The notes below the pieces were generated by a model. The model was not told the origin of the DNA, did not search any database, and saw only the letters and a list, made by a program, of their open reading frames with translations. 64,000 bases of DNA from Candidatus Sumerlaeota bacterium (GTDB lineage: Bacteria; Sumerlaeota; Sumerlaeia; JAFGJS01). Positions 17,046 through 25,627 of the stretch are shown one piece after another. The stretch covers positions 1-64,000 of the forward strand of contig JAFGJS010000070.1 of the NCBI GenBank assembly GCA_016928995.1, written 5' to 3'. A program made the translations under genes and the position numbers. Every line of letters begins with the position of its first letter. Within the stretch, counting starts at the first letter, position 1.

Positions 17046-17325
17046 AAAAACCGTCAACTACTTGCGATTCGATGTAGCCTGTCGGCTCGCTGCCGGCTAC
17101 GCTGGCGCTGTCGTTGGACCAATATGTGGTCTGACCGGTCTGGTTCACCAGCGCGAACTTGAAGTACCCCGTGCCATTGAACGGCGCGCCGTCGTGCTTC
17201 ACCCGGCCGTTGTAATTGAACTCCACCTCCTGCGTCGCTTGGGCGAAATTCGCCAGCAGCAGGATCAGCGCCGCCCACGTGATGAAAAACAGCGCCTTTG
17301 CGTTCCGTTTGATGCTTGCATCCAT
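16985..17325 (-). pseudogene. Surface-protein gene truncated by the island
   Basis: GGAGAATGGAAAA precedes ATG 17325. A signal peptide (AALILLLANFAQA) is followed by VEFNYNGRVKHDGAPFNGTG, YFKFALVNQTGQTTYWSN and FFNVAIGDTLMGMDPLLPTRF. This is the N-terminal module of a family of large secreted proteins that usually continues for hundreds of residues. Here the frame passes into sequence complementary to the recombinase end and stops at 16933. Only the first ~110 residues look native. Confidence 0.7.
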
Positions 17326-17507
17326 TTTTCCATTCTCCTCATTGATATATCGGGGTGAATGTACCCCGTCAGCCGGTATTTTTCAATCTCTATATATAAG
17401 GAGCGCCCTGGCGGGAAAATCATGATAAAAAATTGCGATTTTTTTTGAGTGTTTGATGCGCCATGCGCCGGAATCATGATGCTGCTATACGGTTCAGGCG
17501 AGCAAGA

Positions 17508-17540
17508 TAAAAAAAGGCCCCGCAATTTAAGATGCGGGGC
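17508..17540 (-). terminator. Intrinsic terminator downstream of fliE
   Basis: GCCCCGCA (17517-17524) pairs with TGCGGGGC (17533-17540), and an A run at 17508-17515 gives a U tract on the minus strand. It lies ~135 bases past the fliE stop. The rest of 17326-17673 holds the promoter side of the truncated surface gene and nothing else I can support. Confidence 0.8.
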
Positions 17541-17673
17541 GCCTGAAAATGAGGAGTGTAACGTTAGAGTTACGGAATGGTCTTGCTTTGCTGCTTTATA
17601 TATCGGTTTTTATCGATCAGACTTTAGTAAAAAAATTTCTTTTTTCATGAAAATTCGCAAATCGCTCTATTTA

Positions 17674-18003
17674 TTAAAGTTGTGTTCGCATGACTTCCTT
17701 GTAGGCGTCCACGAGCTTGTTGCGGACTTCCATCATCATCTTGAACGATACGCTGGCTTTCTGCAGTTGAATCACCGTGTTATGAACATCGCGGCTTTCA
17801 CCTGTCGCCAGTTTCTCCAGCGACTGAGACGCCTCGTTTTGCAGACGGTTCACCTCGTTGATCGAATCGGTCATGAGGTCCGCGAATGTCTTGCCGTCTT
17901 CGGTCTTTTGCGGTTGCAGATCGCGGTTTGCCGCGCCGCTCTGGGTTGGACCCAGCGGCCGCAGCACGGATTGCAATTGTCCTTGAATCGGTATTTCAGC
18001 CAT
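17674..18003 (-). CDS. fliE: Flagellar hook-basal body protein FliE
   Basis: 109 residues, the usual length. The C-terminal half has the FliE pattern FADLMTDSINEVNRLQ, KASVSFKMMMEVRNKLVDAY and KEVMRTQL. FliE joins the MS ring (FliF) to the proximal rod. It is the last gene of flgB-flgC-fliE and is followed by an intrinsic terminator. No fliF or fliG follows, so the rest of the basal body must be encoded elsewhere. Confidence 0.95.
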   Translation of the reverse strand: MAEIPIQGQLQSVLRPLGPTQSGAANRDLQPQKTEDGKTFADLMTDSINEVNRLQNEASQSLEKLATGESRDVHNTVIQLQKASVSFKMMMEVRNKLVDAYKEVMRTQL

Positions 18004-18050
18004 GATTGTCGTTCTCCGCGGTCAAAGTGTCAGCCGGACCGAGCGGCTAT

Positions 18051-18527
18051 TTATACCTGGGCGATTTGCACCGCCCGTTCGATCATCTGCAGCGTGCTCT
18101 GGATCGTCGCCAGATTCGCCTCGTAGTTGCGCGATGCGGCGGTCATATCCGCCATTTCCTGAATCACGCTGATATTGGGCAGCGCCACCATGCCGTTTAC
18201 ATCGGCGTCCGGATGACCGGGCATGTGCGCGAATCGCGGCTGAGTGTCGTAATCGATCTGGGAAGCCGCTTTGACGCCGCGCATCAGGCCGTCCACGCGA
18301 ATCGTGTCTCCATTTACATCGGCGTCATCGCCCAGGACTTGAGACATGACTGCGTTAAAATCCGGCAGAGGGGCGGCCTCCATGAGCACCTCGCGCCGCC
18401 GGTAAGGGCCGCCCTCCGCCGTACGCGTTGAATCCACGTTGGCCAGATTGCTGGCGATCGCCGTCATCCGCAGGCGCTGCGCGTTCAATCCAGACGCGGC
18501 AATATCAATCGGCGTGAAAAGATCCAT
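18051..18527 (-). CDS. flgC: Flagellar proximal rod protein FlgC
   Basis: 158 residues. The N-terminus (FTPIDIAASGLNAQRLRMTA and IASNLANVDSTRT) and the C-terminal MTAASRNYEANLATIQ are the conserved rod/hook helices. The protein is exported by the flagellar type III system and assembles into the proximal rod. Its ATG overlaps the flgB stop by one base (TGATG), indicating translational coupling; fliE follows after 47 bases. Confidence 0.97.
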   Translation of the reverse strand: MDLFTPIDIAASGLNAQRLRMTAIASNLANVDSTRTAEGGPYRRREVLMEAAPLPDFNAVMSQVLGDDADVNGDTIRVDGLMRGVKAASQIDYDTQPRFAHMPGHPDADVNGMVALPNISVIQEMADMTAASRNYEANLATIQSTLQMIERAVQIAQV

Positions 18528-18961
18528 CAGCCTTGACTCCCACTCGTGATCGCATCGCTCAGTCCCTTGAACCGCCGGGCCAGCAACTGAGCCACAATGC
18601 CGTACATCATGCGGTTTTCCTGCATCTTGGCGATTTCATTCTCCATTGAAACCGTGTTCGAATCGCGTCCAACCAGTTCCGCATCGTCCGTCTTGATTTC
18701 CAAATCGTCGAGGTTCATACCGCCGCCGATTTTTTCCGCTGCGCTGTCATCCGCATTGAAAATTTCCATGCCGCTCTCGCTGTCTTCGACCCGTTGGATG
18801 ATGTTTTGCATGGTCTGTCCAAACTCCACATCCACAGCGCGATAGCCCGGCGTTTCGCTGTTCGCCAGATTCGCGGCGATCATGCCGTGACGGATCTGGC
18901 GCACGTCCAGCGATCGTTCCAGCACCTCGAAAGTTCGTCCAAATAGCGCATTCTCGATCAT
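18527..18961 (-). CDS. flgB: Flagellar proximal rod protein FlgB
   Basis: 144 residues from ATG 18961, which follows AGGAAAG; the frame opens further upstream, but this start matches the family (MIENALFGRTFEVLERSLDV). The rod signature GMIAANLANSETPGYRAVDV and C-terminal NRMMYGIVAQLLARRF are clear. It is the first gene of the rod operon, and a sigma-54-type promoter lies ~45 bases upstream. Confidence 0.96.
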   Translation of the reverse strand: MIENALFGRTFEVLERSLDVRQIRHGMIAANLANSETPGYRAVDVEFGQTMQNIIQRVEDSESGMEIFNADDSAAEKIGGGMNLDDLEIKTDDAELVGRDSNTVSMENEIAKMQENRMMYGIVAQLLARRFKGLSDAITSGSQG

Positions 18962-19006
18962 TTTACGGCAACTCTTTCCTGAACTTGTCTCGATCACATG
19001 AATGAT

Positions 19007-19022
19007 GCAAAATTTCGGCCAA
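19007..19022 (-). promoter_or_regulatory. Sigma-54 promoter of flgB-flgC-fliE
   Basis: On the minus strand the sequence is TTGGCCGAAATTTTGCAT, giving GG (-24) and GC (-12) with exactly 10 bases between, as sigma-54 requires. Transcription would start about 35 bases before flgB. The adjacent NtrC-type activator gene supports it. A GGCC-GGATT-GGCC palindrome overlaps the -24 side. Confidence 0.75.
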
Positions 19023-19056
19023 TCCGGCCATTTTATGCTCAATCGTCCTGTGGTCT

Positions 19057-19326
19057 TTACAGCAGGTTCAGCAACTCATCCAAATCGGGCTTTTTAGCCT
19101 GGATTTTGTGCTTTTTCGCGCCGTTATTGCGCATCGCAGCGCGTATTGCATGCGATTTGCTGAAATGACGCGAATTTTTCGGTGAATGCTTTGTGATGAT
19201 GCGCGCCTCTGGTTCTGCGAGGCTTACCTCCGGCTCAGCTTCCAGGATTTCCTCAAGCTCATCCTCGAGCAGTTCTTCGGGAACCAGGCAAATCTTGCCG
19301 GTTTGTTCTTTCGTGCTGATCGCCAT
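19057..19326 (-). CDS. Small charged protein between the regulator and flgB
   Basis: 89 residues; AAGGAG lies 9 bases before the ATG. The N-terminal half is very acidic (EELLEDELEEILEAEPEVSL). The C-terminal half is basic (SKSHAIRAAMRNNGAKKHKI) and ends DLDELLNLL. I see no signal peptide, membrane segment or known family. It lies 26 bases downstream of the sigma-54 activator gene and upstream of the flgB promoter, so it is probably co-transcribed with the two-component genes. A link to flagellar control is inference only. Confidence 0.6.
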   Translation of the reverse strand: MAISTKEQTGKICLVPEELLEDELEEILEAEPEVSLAEPEARIITKHSPKNSRHFSKSHAIRAAMRNNGAKKHKIQAKKPDLDELLNLL

Positions 19327-19352
19327 GATGTGCGCTCCTTGTTGGATGGAAA

Positions 19353-20822
19353 TCAGGCGTTGGCGCCTGCCAGACCATACTGTGTAAGTTTGTTGCGAAT
19401 CGTCCGGACGCTGACACCCAGCATGTCCGCCGCCCGGGTGCGATTGCCGTTGACCTTCTCTAACGTCGCCAAGATCAATTGTTTTTCCATTTCCTCCAGC
19501 GTCATCGACGGGCCTTGGATGAAACTTTCCGCCACTGGCGAGGCCGCGCTGTTGCTCGCATACGCAACGGCAGTTTCGCCCGCTGGCGCGTCTTCCACGC
19601 CTGTCGAGCCGAGGTAAATTTTTTCCGGTGCAATGACCTCATCCTTACATAGTAGCACGGCGCGTTCCAAAAAGTTTTCCAACTCGCGCACATTGCCGCG
19701 CCAGGCTTGACTGAGCAGATATTGCTCCATCGCCGCGCCCAGCCGTTTGAGCGGCCGGCGGTTTTGCTTGCAGTGCCGTTCCAGGAAGTAGTTCGCCAAC
19801 GGCAGAATATCGCCCTTGCGCTGACGCAAGGCCGGAATTTCCAATGTGATGACGTTCAGACGGTAATACAGGTCTTCGCGAAAGTCGCCTTGTTCCACCG
19901 ACTCCTCCAGCCGGCGGTTGGTCGTGGCCAGCACGCGGATGTCGAGTTGCATCGGCTGCTCGCCGCCCACCGGCATGATTTCGCGCTCCTGCAATACGCG
20001 CAGCAGCTTCGCCTGCAAGCTGAGCGGCATCTCGCTGATTTCATCCAGCAGGATTGTGCCGTGATTGGCGCGCTCGAAATGGCCGCGCCGGTCGATGGTG
20101 GCGCCGGTGAACGAGCCTTTGACATGGCCGAAGAGCTCGCTTTCCAGCAGCGTTTCCGGAACAGCGGCGCAGTTGATCGCAACGAAGGGACGATCCTGCC
20201 GGGCGCTGTGAAGATGCAGGTAGCGGGCAATGATCTCCTTGCCCACTCCGCTTTCGCCACGAATCAGGATCGTCGCGTCGCTGTTCGCCACGTCATCCGC
20301 GATCGCCAGCAAACGCTTCATTTTTGAGTCGACCGCGATCAAGTGTAATGGAAGCGAAGCCTTCCGTGAGACGCTTGAATCCCTGGACTTGTACGCATGA
20401 TCTTCGTGCGCCCCTTCCAGGGAGGACTCTGCGAAGCCCCTGTGCTCCGCTTCCAGCACCCAGCGCGCCGCCTGTTCGGCGGTCTCGCTGGAAAAAGGTT
20501 TAAGCAAGTAATCCCGCGCTCCGGCTTTCATCATCCCCACGGCATCCTCGATGGCGCCAAAGGCGGTCATGATAATCATCGGCGGCGGGTTATCCAATTC
20601 GCGCGTGCGGCGCAGCAATTCCTCGCCGTTCATTTCCGGCATCCGCACGTCGCTCATCACCAGATCGAATTTGCAGCCGTCCGTCTGGGAATCTTGCAAG
20701 GCTTTCCAGGCAGAGGCGCCGTCTTCGGCGAGTTCCACAGAATAACCCGCGCGCGTCAGCACTTGTTTGAGCGCCTGCCGCATGCCTTCTTCGTCATCTA
20801 CGATTAAAATCCGTTCCGCCAT
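19353..20822 (-). CDS. NtrC-family sigma-54 response regulator (FlrC/FleR-like)
   Basis: 489 residues from ATG 20822 (MAERILIVDDEEGMRQ). Residues 1-130 are a receiver with Asp in MSDVRMP and the Lys in LLKPFS. The AAA+ domain has GESGVGKE, the sigma-54 contact loop GSFTGA, GTILLDEIS and the arginine-containing REDLYYRLNV. The C-terminus is a Fis-type HTH (RTRAADMLGVSVRTIRNKL). Location next to flgB with its sigma-54 promoter indicates control of flagellar rod genes. The kinase gene lies just upstream on the same strand. Confidence 0.93.
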   Translation of the reverse strand: MAERILIVDDEEGMRQALKQVLTRAGYSVELAEDGASAWKALQDSQTDGCKFDLVMSDVRMPEMNGEELLRRTRELDNPPPMIIMTAFGAIEDAVGMMKAGARDYLLKPFSSETAEQAARWVLEAEHRGFAESSLEGAHEDHAYKSRDSSVSRKASLPLHLIAVDSKMKRLLAIADDVANSDATILIRGESGVGKEIIARYLHLHSARQDRPFVAINCAAVPETLLESELFGHVKGSFTGATIDRRGHFERANHGTILLDEISEMPLSLQAKLLRVLQEREIMPVGGEQPMQLDIRVLATTNRRLEESVEQGDFREDLYYRLNVITLEIPALRQRKGDILPLANYFLERHCKQNRRPLKRLGAAMEQYLLSQAWRGNVRELENFLERAVLLCKDEVIAPEKIYLGSTGVEDAPAGETAVAYASNSAASPVAESFIQGPSMTLEEMEKQLILATLEKVNGNRTRAADMLGVSVRTIRNKLTQYGLAGANA

Positions 20823-21013
20823 GATTGCATCCATTTTGTTGCTGGATTTCGGGGCGCCGGTTTGTTTCGCAAGCTGCCATTTTTCCGGCGACCATTTCTG
20901 AATGCAATAATTAAGCACAGACCGTGCCAATCCAGTCCGTCAAGGATCTGGCGGTTGCGATAAATAGAGATTTTTCCGATAGGAAGGGGAGGAAAGAGGG
21001 AGGCGTCCGGCGC

Positions 21014-22324
21014 TTATTTTTTCGCCGGAATAATGACCTTAAACTCAGACCCTCCAGTGCTTCGAGGCTTATATTCGATCCGTCCCTGGTGGGCTGTGAC
21101 GATACGGTGCACAATGGCCAGTCCGAGGCCGGTTCCCTTGGGGCGTGTAGTGAAAAAAGGATCGTAGATCTTATGCTGTAAATTTGACGGTATGCCGCAG
21201 CCATCGTCAAGAATTTGGATGATGGCATCGGATTCGCAAGCGCTCAGCGTCACTTCCAAGCGGCCTTCCGGCTGCATCGCTTCGATGGCGTTCCGGACTA
21301 AATTCGTTAACACTTGCTTGAGCAGATCAGGGTCGCCCAGCACAACCAGCGGCTTTCTGGGCGCTTTGCGGATGACTCGAATCTTCTTTTCCTTGATGTT
21401 AGACTCCAGAAACAGCATGGCGTCATCCAGCAGTTGTCCGGCGTCGATCTCTCGCGCCTCGATTTCCTGTCCACGCGCAAAAAGCAGGATGTTCGAGACG
21501 ACCTGGTCGATATGACGCACGGCGGTGAGGATGTGCCCGGCGGAATCGCGTAAGTCGCCTTCGGGCAGTTCGCGGCGCAGCATGGAGGAGAACAACTCGA
21601 TGCTGCCCAGCGGATTGCGCACTTCATGCGCCACGTTGATCGCCACTTCACCCATCGCGCTGAGCCGCGTCGTGAGTTGGGCCTGTTTTTCCAGACGCTT
21701 GAGTTCCGTGATGTCATGGATCACCAGGATCGCGCCGGAAAACGGCTCCAGCCCTCCCAAATTAGACGGGATCACCTGCACGTCGAGCGCCAGTTGGTTG
21801 CCGCTGTTTTTGAGCATCAGTTCGAAACTGCGGCGGCGCGATAGCCCTTCGCGCAAGGCGGCGTCAATCGGTTCGGCCTTGCTCAACTCGGGAATCAGCA
21901 ATCCCAGCAGGCGCGGCAGTTCGAGCTCCTGCGGCAGCCCGAAGATCTCCCGCGCGGCGCGATTGACCGTGTGGCAATTCGTCAGGTGGTCCATGGCGAT
22001 GACGCCAGCGCTGATCGATTCGAGCAGCATGGCCAGGTAGTCGCGCACGGCCTCCTTTTCCTCCATCTTCGCCTGCAACTCCCGATTTTTCCGTTCCAGT
22101 TCCAGGTTGAGTTCCTGGATGCGAGCCTCCAGCCGCGCGTAATAATCCTGAAACGTCATCGCGGCTTGAGTAAAGGCCTCAAACGCCTGCTCCAGACGGA
22201 GGATGCGTTCTTCGCCGGTTTCACCCGGGCCGCCTTCCAGTGCGCGCGCCACGGCCTCCATCGCCTGCTCCGCGCTGTGGCCGGGATCGAGATTCTGTTG
22301 TTCGTTGGGATTTGCTTCGGCCAT
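21014..22324 (-). CDS. PAS-containing histidine kinase (FlrB/FleS-like)
   Basis: About 436 residues from ATG 22324; an in-frame TTG at 22372 is an alternative. There is no membrane segment. The order is an N-terminal coiled coil (YARLEARIQELNLELERKNR), a PAS domain (ESISAGVIAMDHLTNCHTVN), HisKA with NVAHEVRNPLGSIELF (phospho-His), and HATPase with NLVRNAIEAM, DDGCGIP and GTGLGLAIVH. A soluble PAS kinase next to an NtrC regulator is the FleS/FlrB flagellar arrangement. The regulator gene follows after ~190 bases. Confidence 0.92.
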   Translation of the reverse strand: MAEANPNEQQNLDPGHSAEQAMEAVARALEGGPGETGEERILRLEQAFEAFTQAAMTFQDYYARLEARIQELNLELERKNRELQAKMEEKEAVRDYLAMLLESISAGVIAMDHLTNCHTVNRAAREIFGLPQELELPRLLGLLIPELSKAEPIDAALREGLSRRRSFELMLKNSGNQLALDVQVIPSNLGGLEPFSGAILVIHDITELKRLEKQAQLTTRLSAMGEVAINVAHEVRNPLGSIELFSSMLRRELPEGDLRDSAGHILTAVRHIDQVVSNILLFARGQEIEAREIDAGQLLDDAMLFLESNIKEKKIRVIRKAPRKPLVVLGDPDLLKQVLTNLVRNAIEAMQPEGRLEVTLSACESDAIIQILDDGCGIPSNLQHKIYDPFFTTRPKGTGLGLAIVHRIVTAHQGRIEYKPRSTGGSEFKVIIPAKK

Positions 22325-22392
22325 GCCTGATTCGCTTTCATTGTGATCAAGGAGTCGTTTTAGTTTGCGCAAAGCCGTGGGTGCGGCACAAT

Positions 22393-22429
22393 CAAAAAAA
22401 ACGCTGGCGGAAAATTCATTCCGTCAGCG
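22393..22429 (-). terminator. Intrinsic terminator of the permease gene
   Basis: CGCTGGCGGAA (22402-22412) pairs with TTCCGTCAGCG (22419-22429), with one G-U type mismatch. The A run at 22394-22401 gives a strong U tract on the minus strand, 30 bases after the permease stop. Confidence 0.9.
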
Positions 22430-22459
22430 CTTGTATTGATGCGTTTGATTTTCTTCCTT

Positions 22460-23755
22460 TTATTTTCCGGATCCGGCGGCGCAGCAGGCTTTGCTGGCCG
22501 TAACGCCGGAGAAGATCTTTTTAGCGAGCGGCTTGAGCATGATCCAGAGCAGTACGGCGATCAGCAGCGCGCCGCCGGCTTGCATGAAGAATCCGAGATG
22601 CGCTTCATGGCCTGCGTGCAGGTTGACCTTTTCCGCATACGATGCCAAGGGATAAAACCAGCGCCAGATGGCGTCCGTCAGCAGACCCAGCGCGAGCGAG
22701 CAGAAGGCGATGCTGGAGAGGTAAATCGCCAGTCCGCGTCCACCGAGCATCTTGCGCACGACGCTCATCGTGGCCACATTGGTCGCCGGTCCGGCCAGCA
22801 GCATGACCAGCGCGGTGCCGGGCGACATGCCTCCGGCGATGAACATCGCCGCGACCGGCGTGCTGGCTGTGGCGCAGATATAAATCGGTATGCCGACAAA
22901 CATCACTGCGATCATGCCTGGCAAACCGCCGCCAGCAAAGCGTCCGAAGAAATCGTCCGGCATGAACGCGGCGATCACGCCCGTGGCCAGCAAGCCCCAG
23001 AAGAAGTACTTGCCGAAATCCGGCAACAGCGTCCCAAAGGCGTAGCGCTGGCTGCTCCATAAGCGTCGAAGCATGGTCTCGTTGGCTTTGTCAGGTTTTG
23101 ATGAATGCGCTCCACAACACGATGTTGTTTTTTCCGGACTCGGTTGAGCTGAGGAGCAACAATCGGATACCGGACTCGGCGCTTGAGCTGCTTTGCTGTT
23201 GCAACACGCGGAAGCTTCCTCGGTTTTCGATTCAGCTTTTTTCGTGGTATCACCACAGCAGGAAGCCTTTTCTTGAGTAACGGATTCCTGATGGGCATGA
23301 CAATCCGCGGGTTCGGCGTTTGGCGCCGTTTCATCGCTGGATTCTCCGCCGAAAAAAACAACCGCCAATCCTCCGGTCAGCGCGGTGACAAACGCCGCCA
23401 CAACGCGCATCACTGTCAGCACAGGATCCAGCAGCGCCCATGAGACAGCGATGGAATCGACACCGCTTTCCGGTGTGGAAATCATAAACGATGTGATGGC
23501 GCCTTTGCTTGCTCCATCCTTGCGCAAACCAGCCGCGACCGGGATCACTGAACATGAGCACAACGGCAACGGCACGCCGACCAGCGCCGCGCGAAACACA
23601 GAACTGATTGAATAGCCTCCGAGAAATCGCCGGATGCGCTTGGGATTGATAAACACATGGATCAGACCCGCCACGGCTACGCCGCCCAGCAGATACCACC
23701 CGGACGCCGCGCAAATCCAATAGATCTCGAGAAAGATTTGATTGATCGTATGCAT
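22460..23755 (-). CDS. SO_0444-type Cu/Zn efflux permease with CC-rich loop
   Basis: 431 residues. Multiple membrane helices include the family motif GVPLPLCSCSVIPVAAGLRK near residue 60 and AGPATNVATMSVVRKM in the C-terminal half (PF03773-type permease; ArsP relatives). A central cytoplasmic loop, ~150-230, holds four CC pairs (ASCCG, ACCN, DCCS, SCCG) plus His residues, and a fifth pair lies in the C-terminal KACCAAG. This is probably a metal-capturing linker. The family is associated with copper/zinc efflux. It is monocistronic with its own terminator; no metalloregulator gene is adjacent. Confidence 0.85.
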   Translation of the reverse strand: MHTINQIFLEIYWICAASGWYLLGGVAVAGLIHVFINPKRIRRFLGGYSISSVFRAALVGVPLPLCSCSVIPVAAGLRKDGASKGAITSFMISTPESGVDSIAVSWALLDPVLTVMRVVAAFVTALTGGLAVVFFGGESSDETAPNAEPADCHAHQESVTQEKASCCGDTTKKAESKTEEASACCNSKAAQAPSPVSDCCSSAQPSPEKTTSCCGAHSSKPDKANETMLRRLWSSQRYAFGTLLPDFGKYFFWGLLATGVIAAFMPDDFFGRFAGGGLPGMIAVMFVGIPIYICATASTPVAAMFIAGGMSPGTALVMLLAGPATNVATMSVVRKMLGGRGLAIYLSSIAFCSLALGLLTDAIWRWFYPLASYAEKVNLHAGHEAHLGFFMQAGGALLIAVLLWIMLKPLAKKIFSGVTASKACCAAGSGK

Positions 23756-24085
23756 AAACTGCCTTTCTTTACGTTCAAGATGATTTAAATAAGTATTATG
23801 GCCTGAACGTTGACTACATTAAGTAAGCATTATAGCAGTATGGGAAGAATATTCAATAAGAAAATTCGGACATTTCAAGTCCGATAATGATATTTCATTA
23901 TTAGCTTGGAGTATGGCTCTGTCGCTCTTCCTTTTATCCAGAACTAAAGCCATTATCCACTGGCGCTTTCATATAAATCTAAAATATTGAAAATATTAAG
24001 ATTGGGTGTACCCGTTGAAGGACATGGATGAATCTGTATCTTTTCTTTTATAGCAATTTGGGCGCGATCTGAACCAGTGGAATTA
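23756..24085. other. Intergenic gap, no gene seen
   Basis: AT-rich spacer holding the promoter region of the permease gene. A short minus-strand frame (23953-24159) overlaps the end of the next gene and has no family signature. I see no RNA gene or strong hairpin. Confidence 0.5.
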
Positions 24086-25627
24086 TTACTGCTGGTATTG
24101 CACTCCAGAGCGGGACGCCGGTTCTGATGAACCGGATTTCCACGGCGAGTCTGCTCCAAAAAACTGCTTTTTATAGGAGACGATGGCTGAAGTGAATTGC
24201 TTTTCCTTAACCGGAATGGGCGACTTGATCAGTTCGGGAACCTGCAATACCCAGAGCAATGTATCGTAGTATTCCGGATCTTTCTGTGGCAGCACGAATG
24301 GCTTATGCGCCTCGCCGATCGCGTCGACATAGCTGAAGAAGGGCCGCGAAAATCGTCCGTCGATGCGCCGGCTGCTGAATGCGATCCAGCGGCTGTTGCT
24401 GCTCCAGCTGTGCCACGAATCGTTTCGTTCGCTGCTGATGGAAAGCCTGCGATGCGCGCCGGTTTCGATGTCCAGCATGTGCAGATCGCAATTGACCTTG
24501 TCCACGGGGAAATCGCTGTATTCCACGACGTTGAAGAGCAGAAACCGGCCGTCGGGCGAGAAGCGCGGCTGGTTGATGCTGCCGCCCGCATCGTCAGCGG
24601 TCAGCACGGTCTCCAGCTCGCCCCAGGCGCCGCTTTCGAGATCGTAGCCAATTCTCATCAGGTCGCATCGCACTTCGCGATAGCGCTCCGGCGGCAGCTG
24701 CGGCGCACTGCAGAAATACAGGTAGCGGCCGTCGCGGGACCATTCGGGGAAATTCTCCATCCGGTCCGGGCGGCTGATCTGACTGTTGCTGATGACTTCC
24801 TCCGTGTCCAAGCGATACAGATCCAGATCGCAGGCCTGGTCGAACACGTCGCGGACTTCCGGAGCGGTCGTATGCAGCATCATCGTGTATTTATTGTCGG
24901 TGATGGCGATGAGCTTGCCGCTGGGATGCCACGCGGCGAAATTGACTTTGCCGGAGGTTTGAGCGGATTTTGGATGCTTCGGGGAGACTTTGCCGTTTTC
25001 GGCCAGCAGCATCGGTGTGCCATATTCGCTGGAGCGCGTCTGCAACACCATATGGTTGGGATCGTTGTTGAGAAAAGTATGGCAATTGATGCATCCATAG
25101 CCGAACGAGCGATTATGCAGGACGACCGATTCGTCGTAGTTTTCCAGATTCCGTTGATACAGGCCCATGTCCCGCCAGATCAGGCAAAGGCTGATTTGAC
25201 GGTATGCCAGGTAACTATCGATTGCTTCTTCCGCGATTGTGTTCTCAATCGTATCAAACTGCGTCCAGTATCCCTGCTCGTCCTTCACGCGAATATCGAC
25301 TTGAAGTTTTTCACCGCGATTGGCCGCCAGCAGTTTTTTCCAGCGTCGCAACGGGATTTCGATACTGGGCTTGCGGCTGTGGATTTCAATCGGATCGCCC
25401 GTTGTTGAGGAGATGCTCACTTCATATTTCACGCCGCTTTCCTCGATGAAGAAATTCAGCGGCGCGATGTTCGGCGGGATGACGACGTCGCAGTAGTCTG
25501 GGCGGATCTTCGCGGGCCGGCCGATGGATTGCGTTTCGCTCTCGCGCTGGGCGTAAATCCACGCCGATAGCGGCAACGCGGCGAGCGAGAGGATGACGAG
25601 AGCGAGATATTTGATGGATTTGCTCAT
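24086..25627 (-). CDS. TolB-like propeller protein with CxxCH motif
   Basis: 513 residues with an N-terminal membrane anchor or signal (ALVILSLAALPLSAWIYA). Residues ~30-150 form a beta-rich domain. SFGYGCINCHTF (near 177) contains a CxxCH c-type heme motif, followed by NDPNHMVLQTRS. From ~210 to 480 there are WD40-like/TolB repeats (FAAWHPSGKLIAITDN; FPEWSRDGRYLYF; QPRFSPDGRFLLFN). The same combination is known in Bacteroidota proteins labelled 'cytochrome c biosynthesis'; its function is not established. Its ATG overlaps the stop of the upstream membrane-protein gene (ATGA), so the two are translationally coupled. Confidence 0.8.
   Translation of the reverse strand: MSKSIKYLALVILSLAALPLSAWIYAQRESETQSIGRPAKIRPDYCDVVIPPNIAPLNFFIEESGVKYEVSISSTTGDPIEIHSRKPSIEIPLRRWKKLLAANRGEKLQVDIRVKDEQGYWTQFDTIENTIAEEAIDSYLAYRQISLCLIWRDMGLYQRNLENYDESVVLHNRSFGYGCINCHTFLNNDPNHMVLQTRSSEYGTPMLLAENGKVSPKHPKSAQTSGKVNFAAWHPSGKLIAITDNKYTMMLHTTAPEVRDVFDQACDLDLYRLDTEEVISNSQISRPDRMENFPEWSRDGRYLYFCSAPQLPPERYREVRCDLMRIGYDLESGAWGELETVLTADDAGGSINQPRFSPDGRFLLFNVVEYSDFPVDKVNCDLHMLDIETGAHRRLSISSERNDSWHSWSSNSRWIAFSSRRIDGRFSRPFFSYVDAIGEAHKPFVLPQKDPEYYDTLLWVLQVPELIKSPIPVKEKQFTSAIVSYKKQFFGADSPWKSGSSEPASRSGVQYQQ

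Noticed and set aside
24197-25408. 403-codon plus-strand frame
   Set aside because: Antisense shadow of the TolB-like gene, which has a signal peptide, CxxCH and propeller repeats.
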